Shown piece after piece: positions 47,744 through 60,086 of a DNA stretch of 64,000 nt; within the stretch, counting starts at the first letter, position 1; every line of letters starts with the position of its first letter. The notes below the pieces were generated by a model. It did not search any database. It saw nothing but the letters and a program-made list of their open reading frames with translations, and was not told where the DNA came from. Both the position numbers and the translations under genes were made by a program. The stretch is from Limnephilus marmoratus. Its lineage: Eukaryota; Arthropoda; Insecta; Trichoptera; Limnephilidae. The DNA is taken from assembly GCA_917880885.1 (NCBI GenBank), contig OU862922.1, positions 310,001-374,000 on the forward strand. The letters are read 5' to 3'.

Positions 47744-48655
47744 GAGAGACCATAATACCTAACCAAACTGAGTAATTGATTTTTTAATCAAAAGATACAG
47801 CAAACATCTAGTACTATTCTGATGTGCCATTTAATTTATTTTTGTTTTAAATTACGATAAACATATAGGTACCTAATTAAACAATTCTTTTTGCTTGATT
47901 TTGGAGACATTTTTTTTTAAATTAGTTAGTTGTAATTATATTATTAAAAAACCTTATCCACTGTATTAATATTTTTTTGTAGTGTATTACAGACTGTGTG
48001 TTCAATTACAATACACATGTGACACAAACTACACCTTTATGGGTAAATAAAAGAAACTTTAAATAGTAACATGAGATACATACATTGTAGCGGGTACTTA
48101 AATGCCTCTTGAATTCTTCAAGGCTACTGTTAAAGATGTCAACAGTTTTGGAAGCGTTATTTGACTACATCATACCTCGTGTCATGCTATGCCGAGCCAG
48201 TACGTCCGTTCTGCTATGTGGGATACGTAGAAGATCGTGGTACCGTCCCTGGCTGTAGTTGTTCGGCACATACAACTTATAACATTCCAGGAGGTTTAAA
48301 AAATAAAACATAAAACATCTTAAAAAACGACGATTTTTTGGGTAGTAATTTTAATTTATATATGACAAATTTGTGTTCCGACGTATATCGGTCAAATATA
48401 ATTTAAATTTACGCGCATCAAAATTCATTTTTAAATTTTTCATCATATTTATTACAGTAAATGGAGTAAAATTATTTTTTTTAAATATTTATCATTTACT
48501 CTCCAATAATTGCTCTAGTTGCCTCTAAAATCATGAAAATTAGAATTCTTCGATGTCTTTTCAAATTTAAAACAAATAAATAAAGAAGAACATATCCGTG
48601 CCAGATAAATATCTTTTGATTACAACATTTTTTTTTCAATTTGTTGGACATTCCG
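47744..48655. mobile_element. TIR element, family X, copy 2
   Basis: The left side 'accataatacctaaccaaac' matches the left end of the 40.3 kb copy and the right side 'ttgttggacattccggcctc' its right end. An inner block (gggtagtaattttaattta) is present in inverted orientation relative to copy 1. It is more diverged, with no ORF of note. Confidence 0.55.
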
Positions 48656-48659
48656 GCCT

Positions 48660-50300
48660 CAAATTCAAATTTAAGTTTTGTACGAAAAGGCAGCGCAGCC
48701 GTTCCTGACGGAAGAAGAAACCTTTCCAAAAGAATTCAATCGTGTCATGATCGTCGCTTCATCAATCAAACATCCAGCTCCGTGGAGTAAACTGGTCTTC
48801 TGTCGTCTGTCGCCATCATGTCACAGCTCATAAGTTTAACCAGAAACCCAGCTTAGCGGTTACGTAAACTCGAGAAATGTGAAGAAAGCTTAACCCGCTA
48901 AAATAGGTAAAGCGGGGATTTGAAAAAGCTTTAAAGAAAATGCAGACTTATTTTGATGTCCCTCTTCCGTAAGCTCTACTAGAAATACTGATCAACTTAA
49001 TCCTATTAAATGAACGTGGATTGCGCCTCTTCCGATCGAGATTAGGAAATGTTCAATCAATCTCGGGGAGATGAGCACTACGGAGGATTAAAGGTAGTTA
49101 AAGCACGTCATTAATTTCATCGCTCTGCAGTAATAGTTTTGTGACTTAATGAGCAAGCAACCAATCACACTGCTGCTGCTGCTGCCTGGGAAAATCAATG
49201 AAGCTTCGATCGAAAAACACACCTTTAGGTTCCACGTATTTGGTAGGTTTAATTGTATGAAAAAAGTAATACAACCCTGCCAGAAATCGATTTTAAAACT
49301 CATTTACAACCGCCTTTCGTGCGTTCGATCCAAAGTTGAATCAAGAGAATGAAGACTTTTTTGTTTGACGGTTTTAATCAAAATGCCTGTGTGTTGAAAC
49401 CATTTTCAACTGACAAAAAAAAAACTTCGTTATTAATCCGAGGTCAAATTTCTAGTGATTTTATTGATTGACACAGTGACATAAAACAAAAAGTTACTTG
49501 AATGACTTCGTTCGGGGACCAACCTGTATGATTTCTCCATCCCTCCAATGCAAGGTGGTGATATAGTCCCACTCGCTCTGTGCAATCGGGACTAGAATCG
49601 TCGCAACGATAACAAAATATTGCGTGACATATTTAGTGTAGTTAGTGTAATTACCACCTCAACAAGAGAAAGTTTACAAAAATGGAAATCCAGCTAAAAA
49701 GCCCACAAAAAATGAAAGTTTGAGGGGCATACATCACACCACTAACTTAACACGGGGCCGCATGTTGGTTCTGTTTTATTACCCAAAGAAGACAGGCACG
49801 AGACGATAAAAAACTTTACAACTCTTCAAAAATTCAATATTCAGGCTATAGTATAAGAAATTTGAAAGACACAAAACCTTCTTCAGTTTATAGCTAGACC
49901 GTTTTTTGTTTGTTTCGCCAACGAACTATCACTATCAACGTGCCTACCTGCCAAAAGTATGTTTCGTATCAGATTCAAATAGATTACTACTTAGAATATA
50001 TGAATATATCTATGAGTGTCGTCCTTGGAGCGGTGGTCGGTTGTAAAGAAAATTAAAAGTCAGTACGGCCTTCCCTGTGTACAAGCGCAAGGCCGATCTG
50101 CTCGGCTTCCCTCGAGGATACGGTCGCATTAGGAATGGCTTCATTCTTCATACATACCAACTGAACCTTGAAACATGTTACGTTAAGTCTTAAAATTAAA
50201 ATTAAGCGTCACAAAGGTGTTCGAGATGTTCCAACGGTTGAAAGCGTGGTATAAGAATTAAAATCATCAAATAAAAAATATTATGATTGACCGTTTAAAA
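48660..50300. other. Stretch without recognised gene
   Basis: A (CTG)4 run near 49173 and small ORFs only. No family repeat recognised. Confidence 0.4.
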
Positions 50301-50309
50301 AACCTTCAA

Positions 50310-50430
50310 GTGATTAATTTTCGGGTTTTTATGCTGTGTTGCGCTTCCTCCCTCTCTAGCCAACGTTTCGGACAGCGTCACCGCGTCCATCATCAATGCA
50401 GATTGTGGCAAATTGTGTGATTATGTATGT
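50310..50430 (-). repeat. Penelope-like hammerhead-type repeat, copy 1
   Basis: The minus strand reads TTGATGATGGACGCGG...CTGTCCGAAACGTTGGC. This is close to CUGAUGA-stem II-GAAAC-GUU, with GGAC/GTCC as stem II, but the first core base is T instead of C. It is followed by 'gaagcgcaacacagcataa', shared with 53.7 kb. It probably derives from a Penelope-like element terminal repeat. Confidence 0.5.
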
Positions 50431-50499
50431 AGAAGTGATACCGTGTTGATCACGTTTATCCGCACGGGGCCGGTATTTCAGAGTAATTTATTTTCATAA

Positions 50500-53400
50500 A
50501 TTATATATTGGTATTATTATATCGGTAATGTATTTCATTTGCCGGAAATTAATGTGGTTTTCAGTGTTAAGTTTTGGTGTAGCTGTCATTACTGGATATA
50601 AAGAACTATTAAACTTAATCTGTCCGACGAGGAAAACTAATGACGTGATGCCGTAGATTGGATTTTCGAACAGTTCAAGACTTGGTGCATGCAAATCGGA
50701 TGTATAGTTTTTTTTTAAATATGTTGTCAACCAGGTTGAAAAACGTAGTTTCGAGAAAAACGCGTTCAAAGTTTTACTGAAGGATAATTCAACATACAAA
50801 CTGTTCCAAACAGTCAATTTTAAGAATGTCTCAAAAAATGCATCATTCAGAAAATGAAATAAAAAAAAACGACAAAAAAAATTGTGCAGTGTCCTGGGGC
50901 CTTAAACACCTGCCATTTTAAGTTTTAGAAAAAAAAATGTCACTGGAGACCCAAATTTCGTTTACATTTTTTACTCCAAATAATGTAAGGAATCGCCGGT
51001 TAACGTAAGTCAAGAACGTCCCTCAACAACCTGTCTATTATACCAATTCGCACCGAATGCTTTTTGGGTTGTCATGGTACTGCAGTGCCATTGGGATGTT
51101 TGCAGAAGGGCGTGATTCTGGACTCGAGCCCTAATCACAAAGCATACTTGCTTTGTGTGACTTTTCACGCGCGACAACCCTCTTGTAAAGGCAGCACTGA
51201 GCGCTAGGATTCTGGCAGACTCCCATTCACAAGCAATGAAGCCAATAATTCTTGATGTCTTATAAATATTATTTATTGTTATTAAGTTTAATTTGTAGAA
51301 CTCTATTTTATTTTTTTATTTCTTTTACATATTCGATAATAATATTTTTTAATTTATAAAAACGGTTTATTTATAAAAAAAATCGGCTATGAAATTATTA
51401 TTACGCATGATAGCTGTTTTGCCTTATGAAGGCATTATCAAAATGTGGTTGGACCATTTATTTATACATAGGTTACTTGTAATGAAAAACTTATGGCTTT
51501 AATTTTTATTAGCGTTGAATCTCCCTTATTGATATACGAATAAAATGTCGGAAATTATTAATAGTTTTTAAGTTTCCCCAGTTACTGCATGGCTCAAATT
51601 TGACACGTTGTTAAGTTAGGTTTTTCAAATTATGACGCAGCGGTTTCTACTTTCCAGCATAATCAAGTTTTATGGTCTCTAATATTTGAATTTGGCTTAA
51701 ACATATCTAAAATGGCGATCGAATTATATTTTTTCTTCAACTATGAAACTAGCTTTCGGATTACAATTTTTTCTTGTAAATTTCCAACTACTCTAAAAGA
51801 TTGAGTTTACGGCCCTTACTTTATATACCTACTCGTATGTAACGGAGTAGGCTTATTATTTGAGCGAGTGATTTTTATTTAGGAGATGTTTAGCAAATTG
51901 TGAATGCATTTTATTATTATTTTTAAACGAGATGACACGCTTAATAATAATTATATAGCAGAACTTGTTTACAAATAAACTGTGTTTTGTCTCATATTAC
52001 TTACTCATAGATTAAAAGTTGGACAAGTGGAAGAAAGTAAAATTGATCAAAATATCACGAAATTCTACCATGATCAGACAGTTTCAAAATTGGAAATCCA
52101 ATTATTCTTCATTGAATTTTTGTGGTTTGTTAGATGAGTAAAAAGGTGAGCATTTGATTGAATAGATTATCAGCGACCGGTATGTGTTGTACGTAAATTA
52201 ACCAGCTTGGAAGAAGAACAGATTCAACAACAATGCCTTCGTGAAAAGTGTAACAATCGAAAATCGATGTACAGTTTTTATTATGACGAGTACGAGCTGG
52301 TACAGAATGGCTGTTCTGGCGATGGAATTTTACAAAGTATAGGATTTACACACAAATTTCCATTTCAGAAACAATAGATCATGTTCCAATAATAATCAAG
52401 CCGGCACAAGACAGAAATTATTGATTTTCTCACCGGAATTAGATCGTTCAAACCTCAGAAAGATTAGGTTCTTATTTTGGGTGAAGGAGTTGATTTTATG
52501 AATGCTAAGATAACGTTAATGAGTAATAGTTTATATATTGTTTAACATTTTACATATTTTATTTAAAATTGTAGAGTGCAAATGCAGACAACAGTATAAA
52601 TCGATATTAATTATTAAATCATTCCTTGCATTGTGTTCTTGTAAAAATGTATAAATAAAATTTAATTCCGCCAAAATTCTTCACACAAATCGCCTCGGTT
52701 TACATACAGGTTAGGAAATTACACAAGCAAGACAATGGCGCTTTTCCTGGAAACGGAAGTCGCCATTTACGTCGGTGGCAAAAGCGCGGCAAATCCGCCG
52801 CCACCTGTCTTTATCAGCGTTTACTTTACTTATAGCGATCCCAATACAAGGTTTGTTAAATCCGAGGGCAAACAATCAAAACAACCAAAATGTATTAATC
52901 ACAATAGTTGTCAAATACGAGAAAGAAAATAAAGTCCGAAAAATAAATGTTGCGGTGCAATTTCTTTTTAGATATAAAAAAAATGCCACATATTTTATTG
53001 ACAGAGCGTAGCCTGTTTTAACTCAAGCATTCTGAATTTCATCTGCCTGTAAAGTTGTTTGTTATGTTCCAGCTCCGGTTTGATGATGGCCGTTTTATAT
53101 TTTACGATTTTAGAGGATTTTGGTTCTGATTTATTAAATAATTTTTTTTTTGGAAGCGATGTCTACTGTTTACAGAGCTACAAGTATAGATAATAATATA
53201 GTGTTATTTGGTTAATTCTTTAATAATATCTGTCTGTCTGTTAATAATAATAATATTTATTCCAGGATGTGGGGATGATAGTGCAATCCCACACGTCCCA
53301 TAAAGTTGTCCATATTTACACAACAGATGAAGTAAATAGAAAAGAAAAAATAAATAAAAAACATAAGCGATAATAGAAATAAAATAAATAATTAATTATA

Positions 53401-53580
53401 ATGTAGGACGCGGTCTGGAGTGAGCTCGGGCCCAGCGCTAATTTAAGGCTGTCTATCTCTCAATTATTGTTTTTTCTACTAATTACTGTCGAGTTTAACA
53501 ATAACGCGGAATCTCACACAATGTTTTATATAAAAGCAATATGATAGCTCATAAGGAAGAAAAAAGAAGGAAACTGAAAT
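50500..53580. other. AT-rich stretch, nothing recognised
   Basis: A GC-richer patch at 52735-52830 gives overlapping 65- and 78-codon ORFs with no domain. TAATAATAAT simple repeat near 53245. Otherwise featureless. Confidence 0.4.
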
Positions 53581-53589
53581 CTGCAATCA

Positions 53590-53830
53590 TTTTTGAAGTA
53601 CACTGTAATACCAGCTCGTAGTGGAGTGGAGCTGGCAACACGGTGTCGCTTCCAAGTACATAAGCACACATTTCACCACTAACAATTTCACATCTGCCGG
53701 ATCTGCACTGATGATGAACACTGCAACGCCGCGCTGTAAGAAACGTTGGCTAAAGAAGAACGTAGCGCAACACGGCATAACACCCCAAAAACAAATAACG
53801 AAAATACTATTGGCCGTGAAAATCTAAAAA
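53590..53830 (+). repeat. Penelope-like hammerhead-type repeat, copy 2
   Basis: It contains CTGATGA (53708-53714) and GAAACGTT (53740-53747), with a decayed stem II between. The common flank 'gtagcgcaacacggcataac' is shared with the 50.3 kb copy. Self-cleavage is unlikely because stem II is broken. Confidence 0.5.
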
Positions 53831-53984
53831 CGTATCCAAAAAGAATGAGTCTAAAGGTCATAACTGCTGAACGATTAATATTTTGTAGTGTGTTACATAT
53901 TTGAAATTCAAGTCGCCAGCGAAACTCTATAACTTGGAAGAAAACTATTTTTTTAGAAAATATAACAAAAAATTACTCTAATGG

Positions 53985-54062
53985 GGGTGACCTACTGCAG
54001 GGTGTTGGTTATCCAATAAATGATTCCTGGGGCGGCGGTACCCATATTCGCCACCTAAATCC
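53985..54062 (-). mobile_element. LINE-tail repeat family T, short fragment
   Basis: Only the 5' portion of the family is present (complement of 'gggtgacctactgcagggtg' and 'ggcggcggtacccatattcg'). Confidence 0.65.
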
Positions 54063-54744
54063 CTTTCCTTTTTTCCCTCGCAAATCCAAAAGAAAAGATG
54101 ACCCAAATAAAAACTAAACGGAATAAAGCATCGTGTAAAACGTCCATATGAATACAATTGTAAGTATAGCTATTTTGTGGGAACCAACAATGCAGGTAAT
54201 TTTTTTTAAATTTCCGCGAAAAAATGCAGATATAAACTCACAGTTGGAAAAAGAAATGAAGCATAGGCAAATGAATGCACCAAGATTTCACACACTCCAA
54301 TTCTAGTGTAGGTACTTACTTTAAAACGTTTTACCCGAAGAGCATTTGCAGCGCAAAAAATGCACATTTTCACAATTACTTCTGCAAAAGTGCAGGAATT
54401 ATCATAATACTAATATACTCGTACCTACACTTTTGAAACAATGAATAGTTGTTATTGAAAAAACACACGTCGACTCGAAGCTTTGTTCTCCGTGAGCCGC
54501 GGCAGTGAACGCGAGATGATTGGCCTAAATTGCAACAGCGGCACTCAATTACCAGCTAATTTAGTTAACACTGTTCTGAGTAAGATGTTCTAGATACATT
54601 ATTAACGCAGTACAGAAGATGTCGGATACAAAAGGAAAGGAAATGGATTGCCTCTCCATATCCGCGAGGAAAACGAGGAATCCAGGTTCAAAAACCTTTA
54701 TTTTCGTGATAGCTTTCAGATAGCGTAATACATATTTGTTACAT

Positions 54745-55098
54745 TAGGTCCACACATGAGGCCTAATAATTAACCTTTTTGAAGGAAAGGAGAATAAGGA
54801 AGTTCTGGAAGGGAAAAAGGCATGGGTAGGCATTTAGGGGTCAGTGTGTCCAGGAATGGCAAGACGTATAAAGCGATGGGTCGCGAGAGGCTAGCTGGAA
54901 GGGTCAAAGAGTTTCCCGGAACTAGTCTCTCCTGATCACGCATTAGAAAGGCAGACGAATCCGCCGCCAAGACCTGGACAAACCTCACCCCATGTCGGGC
55001 ACCCCTGCTAAACGAAGCGAAGCACTTGGGTGATCTACGGCAGAGGTGTTGGTTATTAAATAAATCTCGGAGCGGCGGTACCCATACATTCCAAATTG
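54745..55098 (-). mobile_element. LINE-tail repeat family T, copy
   Basis: Minus-orientation family order from 'caatttggaatgtatgggta' to the degraded 3' stem (tccacacatgaggcc). Includes the 'cgatgggtcgcgagaggcta' middle block. Confidence 0.75.
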
Positions 55099-55104
55099 CA
55101 ATGC

Positions 55105-56010
55105 AAATACATGGAAAACAATAAATAATATGCTAATAAGGTTCAATTCTGATAAAAATATGGGATTTATGCAGGTCTTCGTACTAATACACGGATTTAC
55201 TCACAACACTACATTGTATTATGTAGATTACTAAAGGAATGACTTGCCAGATATTCGAGGTAATGGACATAATGAACAAAAAAACTGTGAACATTAGAAG
55301 TGCGCGTAGATTGGCTTAAGAATTTTACTACTCACAAGATCATCAGAAATATGTAGAACAAATACTGGACCTCATAATTAAAATACCGGTTAAGAAAAAA
55401 ACGTATAGGTTATTCAATAATATGTACATATTTCCGACAGAGATGACCTGGCTAAAACTTCACTAAGTAACAGGTTTCTGTCTTACTAAAGCCTAGTTAT
55501 GTATTGTTATTTTCTGAAGTCGAATAACATGTTTGAAACATGTTGTACGCAAGAAATGCATCCTTGTGGCCATTGTGTTCGTGTCAAATCTGACGGTGAT
55601 AGCTATACACTACACAATTGTTTTTTTTTTTAATACACTCCTCGGAGGAGAAAAAATCGAATGATAGTGCGTTTTTAAGATCTTAAATAGATACCTATTA
55701 CTATTTACAATACCGACGCTATATTTAGAACAAGTGTATTGACTTTCACTTTAATGGTTGGCTATTAAATTAATTACTTTAACACTTTTCTTGTGAGTCA
55801 ACTTGTCAAGGATGTGATGTCACCGGGGAGGCTTTCTAAATTTCCAGCAAAAAAATACAGTCAGCTCGACAATGACGCGATGACACTAATTCCGGTGCAT
55901 ACATTGTTAATACTGCAGGCTAAATAATTATATACAACTGCTGCAGTGACGTTATTTGTTTGTTGATCGCGAATTTCTTTCACATTCTCATCTGTGTATC
56001 TATCTGATTC
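55105..56010. other. AT-rich stretch, nothing recognised
   Basis: No family repeat or convincing ORF. Confidence 0.4.
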
Positions 56011-56015
56011 CATAA

Positions 56016-56450
56016 AGCTCGATCCTCCGACAGTTGATGCCACTGGACAGTTGATCCCCCGGACAGTTGATCAACGGAGAAACTATTCCTCGGCCAGTTG
56101 ATCCGTGGGACACTTGATCCCTCAAAGGATAATTTCTGTTGAACTTCCTCCATGGTAAAGTGTTAAGAGAGGATATACGGTCGTATAACAAAAGTCAGTA
56201 AACTATACACTTCCGGAGACGTTTTGAGTAAAAATCGTCTTTTGCGTTTCGGGGATAAACCTTATCTGCAAACTCCTTTTTCCACTCAAGACTGTAGGTA
56301 TAAGAATATCGACTTTTGTTAGACTCTCTTCATACGTTACCAGGTAGGTAGAAAAGACAACAGAAATCATTACCCTTTGAAGGGGTCAAATGTTCGAGGG
56401 ATCAACTCACAGAGTGGTCAACTGTCAGGGGTCAAGAGCCGAGTCTCTAT
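56016..56450. mobile_element. Foldback element with GGACAGTTGATC repeats at both ends
   Basis: Five copies of a GGACAGTTGATC-like 12-mer start near 56028, 56045, 56061, 56092 and 56108, multiples of about 16 bp. Inverted copies (GGGATCAACT and GGTCAACTGTC) lie at 56397-56426. Inner segments also pair ('ataacaaaagtc' near 56186 against 'gacttttgttagactctctt' near 56311). This is consistent with a DNA transposon having repeated transposase-binding sites. No ORF or TSD identified. Confidence 0.65.
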
Positions 56451-56454
56451 CTAT

Positions 56455-58140
56455 CTACAGAATGAAATGAAATAGACACCTAGGTAGGTATTAATTTTAT
56501 GCTGATTCTGATACAATAAAACGAGATAAAAATACCGGAATGCGGGGGGAATTCTAAACAGTCCGGAATTTCTACAATTAAGTGGAGATTGATATAAAAA
56601 ATTAAATAAACCAAATTATTTTTTATTATTTTTATTACAAATCAAAGTAAAAACATCACTTCTAATATTTAATTGATTTTAAACAAAAGTCTACAAATTT
56701 TTACACTAAAAGGAATACCTACCACTTTCAAAAAAATACAAAAAAAGTTAATGATAGGTATATATATTTCTTTTTATTTCAAAGTCCGCCACCCCCCCCC
56801 CCCCGACGCGGTTTTTGTCATGCCACGATGCATAACGACATTCATATTATATTTACAAGAAAGTCCGGAATTTTTATCAAATGTCAGGAATTTTCTCCGG
56901 GATTTTGATTTTTTGATCCGGGAACCCTACTTGCAATTAATAGATACAAAAATACTAATTAAAAATCAGACGTAAAACATTGTTTAAATAATATTAAATA
57001 TGAACTGCAAATTTTGACGGCCGTTGATAGTTTAGTTTATGCTCTCGTTGCCAAATAGTCAATATAATACCATTCAGTGATGTCGAAATAATTTTTTCCT
57101 AAGAAAAAAAGCAAATTTTTACTTGAAATTGTCTGTTTTATTACTGTCATTATTCTGAATAATACCTATGTACATTAAATAGTTACTGAGCAAAAAAAAA
57201 CCTCTACAAATGTGTAACTCACACCGATTTGAAATGAAAGTGGTTTCTACTCGTACCTATAAACTATTATTTATTATCTACTATTGTTTATTATCTACTC
57301 GTACCTATAAACTACTAGACCCCGAACAGGCCAACAAAAATTGATTATCTATTCAAGAAAGAATTTCGATGTTAAAAGAATGTGAGGAAAATTTGAGCTT
57401 ACTTCACAACCCACTAGCCTTTAGTGTGTTGAGTAGACACTAGGTACTATAAATAAGACAAAACTCGATAAGTTACGTAATCTAGGTTGGTAGTTTCAGT
57501 TAAATTATTACGGTACTTTTAGTAAGAAAATCTAATTAGGAATCTACATGAATATTCCCCAATCCATAAAAAAATCAAGTGTAGATATGCAACCTGATTA
57601 AAACATAAATGACCAAAACTTTTTAAAAAAGGAATGAATATTTTTTTTACTAACTACATTAAATCCAGGGATTAAAAGTTGGGAGTAACTAGGTCAAATC
57701 CACATCTCCCTACCTATTAGAACAGATCATTTTAATAAAAGGAAAAAACATTTCCATTTTAATGATCCGCCGGAACTGACTACCAACTATACATGTTAGG
57801 TAGGACGCCTCTCATTATTCAGTAACTTGATATAATTTTATCAAACATGAAGCCCGAGTATACAATTCGTTCCAGATTTTACACAAAGTCGAAAAAGCAG
57901 GTCAGCGAGTCTTCTCTGCAATATCTATATCATATGCTTACGTTTAATATTCTCACTTTGTGCAGGATTATTTAAATGTGGGTATGTACTTTCGTATGCA
58001 TAAATTGCAAGTATTTTCCGAATATTAAAATAGGATAGGTTTTTATTATTTTATTATCAGCGGAGGCCGTGAAATCCCCGTGCAGATTATGTATGATACA
58101 CATGACAAACTTTATAATATAAATACTAGCCCAACTTACT
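56455..58140. other. AT-rich stretch, nothing recognised
   Basis: A C-run near 56790 and a short direct duplication around 57250-57310 (ctcgtacctataaactact) are the only structure seen. Confidence 0.4.
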
Positions 58141-58149
58141 AACCGAGGC

Positions 58150-58498
58150 GGTTTCAATTTGGGAGGCGGGAATGGGTACCGCCGCCCCGGGAACCTTTAT
58201 TGGATAACCAACACCTCTGCCATAGGTCACCCCAAGTGGTTCGCTACGTTTGGTGATTTAGCAGGGGTGCCCGGGTTCAAGGGGTGAGGTTTGTCTAGGT
58301 CTTGGAGGCGGATGACCAGGACATACTGAACCCCAGATTCCTACCCACCCCTTACACCCTTTTCCGTCCAAGAACTCTCCTCTCCTTCCTTTCCTTAAAA
58401 AAAACCCTCCACACAGCATCCCCAAAGATGACATAGGCCCTGAGGGAAATTATTTTCCTCAGGGCCTCCTGTGTGGAGCTCATGTAAAAAAAAAAAAA
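58150..58498 (+). mobile_element. LINE-tail repeat family T, best-preserved copy
   Basis: Full family order, from 'caatttgggaggcgggaatg' to a 13-nt A-run. The 3' end has a two-level hairpin: outer CTCCACACAG (58407-58416) with CTGTGTGGAG (58469-58478), inner GGCCCTGAGG (58436-58445) with CCTCAGGGCC (58457-58466). The outer stem is also the 3' end of the LINE at 27.66 kb. Confidence 0.85.
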
Positions 58499-58504
58499 AC
58501 CGAC

Positions 58505-59820
58505 TTCCCTCGTAATTTCACAACTTTTTGGTAATTATTAACTATAATATTAAAATCGTAGCATTCCTAATTCTGTAATACGCTGAAAATATTGGTCCTT
58601 GCAGAAAGCCAAACAAATTAATTAAATTAAATCACGGTTTTGATACTTTTCAACCTCTTTTCCTATTTTTGCAAACTTTCAAAACTCGTGATGGAAATAA
58701 CGTAGCGTACCGAAATTGCTTTTACTTAAATGCATAGGTACAGAAAAAACACCTAAAGGCAGAGTACACCGTTCAAGAATTATCGCTGCTTCACACAAAC
58801 AGATTTCCGCATTGTACGTACCTAATTAAGATTAATCTTACAGTTGTTCAACGTATTGCAGTGTTAAAAAAATGGTTAAAAATTACAATGCACTTGTTTT
58901 ATTCTTGAGATAACACAACACACGTGTTTTGAGTTCAGAAGTTCAGTCAGTCATGCTTAAAAAAAGAAAAGAAAAAGTAGAAACCGTTTGCTGGCGGCAG
59001 GCAGGAGGGGCAAACATGAAGATCACAAGGCAACAGAGGGCGTTTTAATCAAGATGCAGAGAAATGAGAAAGCCCGGAACACAAGAGCAACATACATGCA
59101 CCATGAAGATCACAGCATCAATCATAAAAGACCCAAAAGGAAAATGAATACAAGGATTAGGACACCATCATTTGACACAAGTCCAATTTTAAGAACTTGG
59201 ATCGTGTGTTGATGTTTGAACATTTTTCGGATATTCTGGACCACTTTCCCGTTCCCGTAAGGCAGACCTCACGACTGGTCCCTGCGGTACTCCAGCTCCA
59301 GTATGTGGTAACAGGTTTATTGTGCGCGCAAGACGGTCGCCGCCGGTGGAAAGAATGCAGGCCGTAATAACCACTCGCGCATCATGCGATCCGGGTTGAC
59401 TCAAATATTTAACGGTCGTCTGTCATCGTAAAATTACTCCGCTGACGTATTGCCATAAAAACTATTGATTGACCAAGAAAATATCATTATTGCGAGTTTA
59501 TGGCCTGACATAATCGTAGCTGCAAAGTAAATTAAAATAAAGTACGGTTGTCAACGATCATAAAAACATTTTTATTATGTGCTGCGAGATTAATATTTAA
59601 TAATTATAAACAACAAAAATTACTTTCATGATTGATAAAAAGGATCGTATTTAACAGAGTACGTAAATAATAGTGTTGAATCTTATATTTTATTATTATA
59701 AATTATTATTGATTTTATATATTAATACCCAAATTCGTTTCACCCAGAGATATGTTTTGGTAATAATGCCATCAGAGATCATATCCAAGCAGCAATTTAT
59801 ATTTATTTTTTATTTTAACT
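58505..59820. other. Stretch without recognised gene
   Basis: A minus-strand 71-codon ORF (59404..59189) in a GC-richer patch has no recognisable domain or clear splice sites. Confidence 0.4.
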
Positions 59821-59848
59821 TTTATGAGTAAAACCTCAAATTGTAATA

Positions 59849-60055
59849 TTTAAATAAATGAAGACAATATAAGCGAAACTCAATCGAAAATCTGGAAACA
59901 GAAAAATCAGAAAAACATATTGACACCTCTGTGACTCGAACCCAGGACCTCTTGCTTCCTGGGTTCGAGTCCCAGAGGTGTCAATATGTTTTTCTGATTT
60001 TTCTGTTTCCAGATTTTCGATTGAGTTTCGCTTATATTGTCTTCATTTATTTAAA
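59849..60055. mobile_element. tRNA-SINE-like inverted dimer: 99-bp arms, near-perfect
   Basis: The left arm (59849-59947) and right arm (59957-60055) are complementary, with one difference seen by eye, around a 9-nt loop. The right arm reads outward from a tRNA T-arm (CCTGGGTTCGAGTCCCAGAG) into 'gtgtcaatatgtttttctga' and 'cgattgagtttcgcttatat'. The left flank adds the unique end 'gagtaaaacctcaaattgta' (59827-59846). Head-to-head arrangement of two SINE 5' ends is the simplest description. Confidence 0.88.
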
Positions 60056-60086
60056 AATTTATATTTAAGTTACTGAACCAGATAAA

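Noticed and set aside
59940..59985. tRNA gene on either strand
   Set aside because: Only the T-arm/B-box half is present, mirrored in the opposite arm; no D-arm or anticodon.
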